Origin: Prevotella sp.
GTDB lineage: Bacteria; Bacteroidota; Bacteroidia; Bacteroidales; Bacteroidaceae
Direction: 5' to 3'
NCBI GenBank assembly: GCA_022764085.1
Contig: JALERP010000039.1
Location: 1-54,275, forward strand
Length of the DNA stretch: 54,275 nucleotides
Shown: one piece after another, positions 49,403 to 54,275 of the stretch
Position numbering within the stretch: position 1 is the stretch's first letter
Layout of the letters: every line of letters begins with the position of its first letter
Position numbers and translations under genes: made by a program
Notes under the pieces: generated by a model
Seen by the model: only the letters and a program-made list of their open reading frames with translations
The model's database searches: none
What the model was told of the DNA's origin: nothing

Positions 49403-50686
49403 ATGGAGACGATATTATATCCCAGGAGGGAGGAATGGAAGGAGATTGTCGAGCGACCGCATCTCGACGTCTCCCAGCTTACTGCCACCGTACGCTCCGT
49501 GCTTGATGACATAAAGGCACGGGGTGATGAGGCAGTCAAGGAATACGAACTGAAATTCGACCGTGTCCAACTTGAATCCTTGGCAGTAAGCCAGGCGGAG
49601 ATGGATGAGGCTGAGACACTTGTTGACGACGACCTGAAAGCCGCCATACAACTTGCCCACGACAATATCAAGACCTTCCATGAGTCAGAGAAATTCGTCG
49701 GACAGAAAGTGAGCACCCAGCCCGGTGTCACCTGTTGGCAGAAGAGTGTCGCCATCGAAAAGGTGGGACTCTATATCCCGGGAGGAACGGCCCCACTGTT
49801 CAGCACGGTACTCATGCTTGCCACACCCGCCAAGATTGCCGGTTGCCGCGATATTGTGCTCTGCACTCCTCCCAACCGCGAGGGTAAGGTCAATCCAGCC
49901 ATCCTCGTGGCGGCACGCATTGCCGGCGTGAGCCATATCTTCAAGGCTGGCGGTGTACAGGCCATCGGCGCCATGGCTTACGGCACTCAGTCCGTGCCAA
50001 AGGTATATAAGATATTCGGTCCTGGCAACCAATACGTAATGGCAGCCAAACAGGAGGTGAGCCTTCACGACGTGGCTATCGACATGCCCGCAGGCCCGTC
50101 GGAGGTGTGCGTAATTGCTGACGCCAACGCCAACGCATCCTTCATCGCAGCCGACCTCCTTTCCCAAGCAGAGCACGGTATTGACTCACAAGCGATATTC
50201 ATAACCACCTCTGAGTCAAAGCTTGAAGAGGTAAAGAACGAAGTGAGTCGTCAACTCGAGCTGCTTCCCCGCAAAGAGATAGCAGCCAAGGCACTCGACA
50301 ACAGTAAGTTAGTGGTTGTAGCCAATGATAACGAGGCCATCGACCTCGCCAACACCTACGCTCCCGAGCATCTCATAATCCAAACCGACAATTACGAGAC
50401 TCTCGCCGAGAGGGTCATCAATGCGGGCAGTGTATTCCTTGGGAAGTATGCCTGCGAGAGTGCCGGCGACTATGCCAGCGGCACCAACCACACCCTGCCC
50501 ACCCACGGATATGCAGTGGCTTACAACGGTGTTAACCTCGACAGCTACTGTCGCAAGATTACCTTCCAGCATCTCACCGACGAAGGCATCCGCCACATCG
50601 GCCACGCAGTGGAGACCATGGCTGCAGCCGAGGGACTCGATGCACACCGCAATGCAATGAGTATTAGGATTGAGAAATTAAAATAA
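49403..50686 (+). CDS. hisD: Histidinol dehydrogenase
   Basis: A 427-residue zinc enzyme that oxidises histidinol to histidine in two NAD-dependent steps. GLYIPGGTAPLFSTVLM, GPGNQYVMAAKQEV, DMPAGPSEV, LSQAEHGIDSQ (Zn Gln/His), the HLIIQTDN segment and SGTNHTLPTHG are characteristic. Its ATG abuts the hisG stop with no spacer, so translation is likely coupled. hisC follows 16 bases after the stop. Confidence 0.97.
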   Translation: METILYPRREEWKEIVERPHLDVSQLTATVRSVLDDIKARGDEAVKEYELKFDRVQLESLAVSQAEMDEAETLVDDDLKAAIQLAHDNIKTFHESEKFVGQKVSTQPGVTCWQKSVAIEKVGLYIPGGTAPLFSTVLMLATPAKIAGCRDIVLCTPPNREGKVNPAILVAARIAGVSHIFKAGGVQAIGAMAYGTQSVPKVYKIFGPGNQYVMAAKQEVSLHDVAIDMPAGPSEVCVIADANANASFIAADLLSQAEHGIDSQAIFITTSESKLEEVKNEVSRQLELLPRKEIAAKALDNSKLVVVANDNEAIDLANTYAPEHLIIQTDNYETLAERVINAGSVFLGKYACESAGDYASGTNHTLPTHGYAVAYNGVNLDSYCRKITFQHLTDEGIRHIGHAVETMAAAEGLDAHRNAMSIRIEKLK

Positions 50687-50702
50687 AAGTTTTTAGTTCT
50701 TT

Positions 50703-51737
50703 ATGAAGACATTACAGGAACTTACACGTAAAAATATATGGGAACTGGCACCTTACAGCTGTGCCAGAAACGAGTTTAGCGGCAGAAACGCCAAGGTGTA
50801 TCTCGATGCCAACGAGAACCCCTATCACGCGCCCTTCAACCGCTATCCCGACCCGCTGCAGCTCGACCTCAAGGACAAGCTATCAAAGATAAAGGGTGTG
50901 CCGGCGGATAATATCTTCCTCGGCAACGGAAGCGACGAGGCCATCGACCTGATGTATCGCTGCTTCACCGAACCCAAGGTTGACAACGTGGTGGCTATAG
51001 AGCCAACCTACGGTATGTATAAGGTATGCGCCGACATCAACGATGTGGAATACCGCCCCGTATGTCTTGAAGAAGGCTTCCAGCTCAACGCCGGAAAACT
51101 ACTCGCCGCCACCGACGACCACACCAAACTGATATGGATATGCTCGCCTAACAACCCCACGGGCAACGCCCTTAACCGCGACGAGATTACCAAGGTAATC
51201 AACGGTTTCGACGGCATCGTCATAATCGACGAGGCATACAGCGACTTCTCCACGCAAGTCCCGTTCCGCCATGAGATATCACGCTATCCCAACCTTGTTG
51301 TGCTCAACACCATGAGCAAGGCATGGGGCTGCGCCGCCCTGCGCATCGGAATGGCTTTTGCATCCAAGGACATCATTGAACTGATGAACAAGGTGAAGTA
51401 TCCCTACAACATCAACCTCCTTGCCCAGCTACAGGCCATGGAGATACTCAACGACCCCTACGAGGTTGACAAGTGGGCTCGTCTCATATTGCAGGAGCGC
51501 ACGAGGGTGATGGACGCCTTCCGTTTCCTCAACTTCACCAAGAAGATGTACCCCACCGACGCCAACTTCTTCCTGGTTGAGGTGGACGATGCCCAACATA
51601 TCTACGACTACCTAGTATCGCAAGGCATCATAGTGCGCAACCGCAACCGTGTGACGATGTGCGGCAACTGCCTCCGCATCACCATCGGTTCAAAGTCTGA
51701 AAACTCCGAGCTGTTGGCGGCTCTTCGTGTTATGTAA
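50703..51737 (+). CDS. hisC: Histidinol-phosphate aminotransferase
   Basis: A 344-residue PLP enzyme converting imidazole-acetol phosphate to histidinol phosphate. [44 protein letters not shown] and the PLP lysine in [15 protein letters not shown] are clear, with [10 protein letters not shown] near the end. It is the last gene of the hisG-D-C group, followed after 44 bases by a strong terminator. In many Bacteroidales hisB comes next, but here it does not. Confidence 0.97.
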   Translation: MKTLQELTRKNIWELAPYSCARNEFSGRNAKVYLDANENPYHAPFNRYPDPLQLDLKDKLSKIKGVPADNIFLGNGSDEAIDLMYRCFTEPKVDNVVAIEPTYGMYKVCADINDVEYRPVCLEEGFQLNAGKLLAATDDHTKLIWICSPNNPTGNALNRDEITKVINGFDGIVIIDEAYSDFSTQVPFRHEISRYPNLVVLNTMSKAWGCAALRIGMAFASKDIIELMNKVKYPYNINLLAQLQAMEILNDPYEVDKWARLILQERTRVMDAFRFLNFTKKMYPTDANFFLVEVDDAQHIYDYLVSQGIIVRNRNRVTMCGNCLRITIGSKSENSELLAALRVM

Positions 51738-51781
51738 TAATCTTATAATAGCCACAAACAGAAATCACTCACATCAACAAT

Positions 51782-51822
51782 AAGTCCGTATTCACGTCTG
51801 CTCTTGTGAATACGGACTTTTT
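51782..51822 (+). terminator. Rho-independent terminator after hisC
   Basis: AAGTCCGTATTCAC (51782-51795) and GTGAATACGGACTT (51806-51819) form a perfect 14-bp stem with a 10-base loop, then five T. The tail runs straight into dispersed-repeat copy 1. Confidence 0.9.
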
Positions 51823-51896
51823 CCATTCCTCCAAACATTTCTCATATTATTTACAGATTTACCATGCTAATACCACCCTGCCGTAGGGGCTTACCT
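51821..51896. repeat. Dispersed repeat, copy 1
   Basis: TTCCATTCCTCCAAACATTT, then CTCATATTATTTACAGATTT, CATGCTAATACC and CCTGCCGTAGGGGCTTACCT. Its order and wording match copy 2 at 52982-53056; the first 38 bases also match copy 3 at 53935-53972. It ends at the 3' end of a truncated gene stub. Confidence 0.75.
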
Positions 51897-52004
51897 TATG
51901 ATTTTTTCTTCCGCGAGGCTCACCTTTGCCTCAAGGTCAGCCGTTGACAGATGCTCACGCCGCATCGTCTCTATTGCCTTATATAAATCGTCCAATCTAC
52001 TCAT
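51891..52004 (-). pseudogene. Truncated 5' stub of a Bacteroidales accessory gene
   Basis: An ATG at 52004 opens a 37-codon frame, MSRLDDLYKAIETMRREHLS...EEKIIR, then TAA inside the dispersed repeat. I remember the pattern DLYKAxExLRxxG...LExKVxxLEExIIKEEILP as the start of a longer protein found in Bacteroidales accessory regions, so this looks like its first third, cut where repeat copy 1 begins. Function of the full family is unknown to me. A real small protein cannot be excluded. Confidence 0.5.
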
Positions 52005-52062
52005 ATATAGTTTTTCTTGTTCATTATCAATTTATTCATCATAACTTGCCTATTTCCCCGCA

Positions 52063-52770
52063 CTATTCCTTGTAAAAAGTAGCATATAGTTCAAATGCTT
52101 CTTTTTTTGATAAAACTTGCTTATCGTCAATAAACACCAGAGATTTCCACTTTTCCTCTCCTACCAATCCTTTTCGTTGGGCTGTAAATGATTTGAACTC
52201 TTGTTTACTTTTCAGTATTTCATTTACTTTTTCCCATGCAGAATATTGGCTTTCCTTTAACATATCAAGACTAACGAAGGTTTTCATACATACTATGTCA
52301 CGACGAGCATCATATTTCATCAATACTAACCCCTTTCCATTCGCTGCGACAAAATTCGTATCATCATAATATATGACAATAGACGTGTTCTGCTGGGAAA
52401 AAGCAAGCAATGTTTCCCCAATAGAGAAGTCTTTATTTTTTAGAACCCTTTCGGCATACCTATGCAGCATATGTACTGAAATTGAGCTATACCCAGGAAC
52501 GCATTGTATTTTCGATAAGTATTCATTCGTCTCTTTGATATAAGCAAATCTTATTATACCAAATTTGCCCGCCCTATTACAATGTATCACAATAATATAG
52601 TCTGCATTATCGGTATGATAGTCAAAATACTTCCATATCTTGTCTTTCATTCCTCTTAGCAATTCACTTCTCATCTCCTTTATCCTATACTGTCCCCATC
52701 TTACGATTCTTTCATGATCCGCAGACAGAATGCGAAGGAGGTCGCTTGAATTCATTGATGATGTCAACAT
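52063..52770 (-). CDS. Hypothetical protein of an AT-rich accessory region
   Basis: A 235-residue soluble protein with no signal peptide or membrane span and no domain I recognise. Notable stretches are YIIVIHCNRAGKFGIIRFAY, HMLHRYAERVL near residue 105, VAANGKGLVLMKYD and CMKTFVSLDMLKESQY. The codon mix is more AT-rich than that of the his operon next to it, which suggests transfer. The ATG at 52770 is followed by another at residue 6. It stands between two gene remnants and may be the only intact gene of the right-hand island. Confidence 0.65.
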   Translation of the reverse strand: MLTSSMNSSDLLRILSADHERIVRWGQYRIKEMRSELLRGMKDKIWKYFDYHTDNADYIIVIHCNRAGKFGIIRFAYIKETNEYLSKIQCVPGYSSISVHMLHRYAERVLKNKDFSIGETLLAFSQQNTSIVIYYDDTNFVAANGKGLVLMKYDARRDIVCMKTFVSLDMLKESQYSAWEKVNEILKSKQEFKSFTAQRKGLVGEEKWKSLVFIDDKQVLSKKEAFELYATFYKE

Positions 52771-52798
52771 AACGTATTCTTTTTATACATCTTATCAG

Positions 52799-52975
52799 TT
52801 ACTGCATTTCCATTACTTGCCAATATCCACCCTTGTCAGGGCCTATTCTTTTTAAGAGCCCCATTGATTTAAGGCGCTTTATGTGATACTGTATTCCATC
52901 TATCGTCATACTTTTGAATTTCATCTGCACATCTTTTACTGTAGCATAAGGGTTATTCTGAAGACAATTATTATT
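52799..52975 (-). pseudogene. Fragment of a winged-helix DNA-binding domain
   Basis: The leftward frame between stop codons gives 58 residues including YATVKDVQMKFKSMTIDGIQ, then YHIKRLKSMGLLKRIGPDKG and GYWQV. This is the classic C-terminal winged helix of Bacteroidetes AlbA_2/AAA_4-type or Fic-type regulators (helix with T-x-DGI-x-YHI-x-x-L and the GPxKGGYW wing). There is no start codon at its N-terminal end and dispersed-repeat copy 2 begins within a few bases, so only the gene's tail is left. Confidence 0.6.
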
Positions 52976-52981
52976 TCATCT

Positions 52982-53056
52982 TTCCATTCTTCCAAACATT
53001 TCTCTGATTATTTGCAGTTTAATCATGCGAATACCCTGCCGTCGTAGGGTCTTACC
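52982..53056. repeat. Dispersed repeat, copy 2
   Basis: TTCCATTCTTCCAAACATTT, CTCTGATTATTTGCAGTTTA, CATGCGAATACC and CCTGCCGTCGTAGGGTCTTACCT, in the same order as copy 1. The end overlaps a hairpin, GGTCTTAC/GTAAGACC at 53048-53068. Confidence 0.75.
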
Positions 53057-53145
53057 TCGTGTAAGACCGCACTCTGCCGCTTTCCATTCTAAATCCTTAA
53101 TCCGAGATGATAGAAATCAGAAATTATTTTGAAAGACTCAATGAA

Positions 53146-53894
53146 TTACGTAATCAAACCATAATAATGATCTAAAACCTCAATTGCTGGGCATTTCAAC
53201 ATAATAATCGGATCTATAAAAAACAAACAATCATCATCTGCTAAAACATTATCGCCCTCGTAAGATACATCTGTAACCGACAGCCACTCATTACCATAAT
53301 AATACCTATCCTCTTTCTTCAAACCTAACCCATCCTGGAGATAGGATTCAATTCTATTCATTGATGGCACAGGATACTTATCAGATATATAAGGTTGGCT
53401 TAACACAAGCCTTACTTCACCATATTCTTCTCCTATACCAACAAACTTATATCTTGTGTTTGGAAATAACATGTTATGCACAAGATGTTCATAAATCACG
53501 TCTTGAGAATGTAGTCGTTTCAGATTAGATTTAGCGAATGGATTACGCACTTTATACACAAGAGAATTCTTTTCGTCAAAGTACACAAGACTCTCACCAG
53601 AAGGCAATCTCTTTCTTTCCCCTAAAGCATCAATTTGTGTTTTAGTAACATAAAGTTCATTATCCTTAGCTATATAATTAGGCGCGCGCTCTCATTCTCA
53701 TACGCTGCATTTCCCGTGCCTTGCTCGTAATCTCCATATTGTTCAGAGGATAGCCCAATCTCAAACACTCTAATATCGCTTCGGTCGCTATCTGCCTCAC
53801 TCCTACTTTCAAGCTCTGCACATAAGTCAATGCACTCACGCCGTTTCTTAAATATATATTCGACAATTTTTCTTCCATAATCCCACATAAGCAT
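53146..53894 (-). pseudogene. Frameshifted remnant of a polyvalent-protein kinase-like gene
   Basis: The downstream frame reads PNYIAKDNELYVTKTQID, then LGERKRLPSGESLVYFDE and on to VLDHYYGLIT, matching the kinase-like domain of Bacteroidetes polyvalent proteins carried on phages and conjugative elements. The upstream part of the same protein is split over two other frames: IVEYIFKKRRECIDL and EAILECLRLGYPLNN...REMQRMRMRARA. I see three frame changes: at an A5 run near 53870, near 53790 (AGCG), and at the (GC)4 run near 53690. A promoter box remains at 53918-53925. It cannot make one protein as it stands. Confidence 0.7.
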
Positions 53895-53917
53895 AAATTA
53901 ATAATTAAATGTTGCCG

Positions 53918-53925
53918 CAAAGATA
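53918..53925 (-). promoter_or_regulatory. Promoter -7 box of the kinase remnant
   Basis: Read leftward TATCTTTG followed by CGGC, 24 bases before the first ATG of the remnant. Repeat copy 3 lies directly upstream. Confidence 0.55.
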
Positions 53926-53934
53926 CAAACTATT

Positions 53935-53972
53935 TTCCATTCCTCCAAACATTTCTCAGATTATTTGCAATT
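53935..53972. repeat. Dispersed repeat, copy 3 (short)
   Basis: TTCCATTCCTCCAAACATTT then CTCAGATTATTTGCAATT, the first half of copies 1 and 2 only. On the other strand it forms the upstream region of the promoter box at 53918-53925. Confidence 0.7.
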
Positions 53973-54275
53973 ATTTTGCTTCTCTCAACTCCATCCAATC
54001 AACCCCAAGCGTCACATGTCACATGGATTTCGGGAAGATTTTCCCTAAATATCAAGCAAAACATTAAGCTTGGTCCTCCTATGTGAGTCCGCTATGACTC
54101 CGTTGTGACTCCGCTTTTTATGCAGACAGATATTATGTCTTTTCCTGATTTCACTAGACACTTTTCCTTTTTATAAACTAAAACAGTAGACAGTCCTGCA
54201 AAAGCCATACTGAATCAATAGACACAAGCGTAAATGTCGTACTGATATTCTTGACATGTTGGTTTTGCTGGAAAC
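53973..54275. other. Non-coding right end of the window
   Basis: No gene is visible in these 303 bases. The stretch at 54085-54115 has three spaced GTGAGTCCGC / ATGACTCCGT / GTGACTCCGC words, a short degenerate direct repeat of about 10-11 bases; otherwise I see nothing. Confidence 0.6.

Larger units (their letters stand above)
52771..53145. other. Non-coding stretch around repeat copy 2
   Basis: Between the 235-aa gene and the kinase remnant there is only the winged-helix fragment, repeat copy 2 with its hairpin, and about 75 further AT-rich bases in which I see nothing. Confidence 0.7.

Noticed and set aside
51821..53972. Complete insertion sequence in the right-hand island
   Set aside because: No transposase gene or transposase fragment is visible between or beside the repeat copies.

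Overview
The window looks like chromosomal DNA of a Bacteroidales bacterium, most likely Prevotella or a close relative. Supporting signs are promoters of the Bacteroidetes type (TTTG about 19-20 bases before TAnnTTTG), starts that mostly lack a strong Shine-Dalgarno sequence, an infC with a long C-terminal tail, a fused FeoA-FeoB, and families largely confined to this phylum (DUF3127, DUF4835, DUF4494, DUF4369-thioredoxin). Most of it is ordinary, tightly packed housekeeping sequence; the accessory or decayed parts are about 9.75-10.7 kb and 51.7-54.3 kb.

Layout. 1-1.0 kb: the 3' end of pyruvate:ferredoxin oxidoreductase faces a DUF3127 gene across a two-way terminator. 1.1-7.1 kb: dnaN, a DnaQ-type exonuclease, coaBC, a DUF4835 secreted protein and recN, all rightward. 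7.1-9.7 kb: a repeat-bearing spacer, a secreted TPR protein whose protease-like domain has lost catalytic residues, and an EFR1 flavodoxin-ferredoxin. 9.75-10.7 kb: a repeat-rich gap with tandem repeats, clustered hairpins and at most one small gene. 10.7-19.6 kb: uxaC (leftward), then ansA, serine acetyltransferase, a secreted GH2 beta-galactosidase, a phytase-like protein and a TlpA-like thioredoxin. 19.6-26.5 kb: clpC, feoAB, murB and a metallo-hydrolase, closely spaced or overlapping.

26.4-36.2 kb is leftward: an acyltransferase and a GT4 glycosyltransferase behind two identical tRNA-Asp genes, then (in transcription order from 34.8 kb) DUF4494, yggS, yihA, an ABC-F ATPase, recR, a small membrane protein, a GT2 glycosyltransferase and a GNAT enzyme, with a membrane-anchored pseudokinase upstream. 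36.4-42.3 kb is rightward: an aminotransferase, a LolC/E-type permease and two tandem paralogous acyl-CoA synthetases, the first preceded by two matching 25-bp palindromes around its promoter. 42.3-48.5 kb holds tRNA-Ser(CGA), mntP, a PAP2 phosphatase, the infC-rpmI-rplT operon, ligA and an MltF-like lytic transglycosylase. 48.5-51.7 kb is hisG-hisD-hisC, closed by a strong terminator with no hisB after it.

51.7-54.3 kb is AT-richer and decayed: a 37-codon stub, an unknown 235-aa gene, an isolated winged-helix fragment and a frameshifted polyvalent-protein kinase remnant, punctuated by three copies of one dispersed repeat. I see no CRISPR array, complete insertion sequence, rRNA or intact prophage. 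The least explained items are the double palindrome at the acyl-CoA synthetase promoter, the 20-bp inverted repeat enclosing the TlpA promoter, the pseudokinase, and the repeat-bounded gene remnants at the right end.
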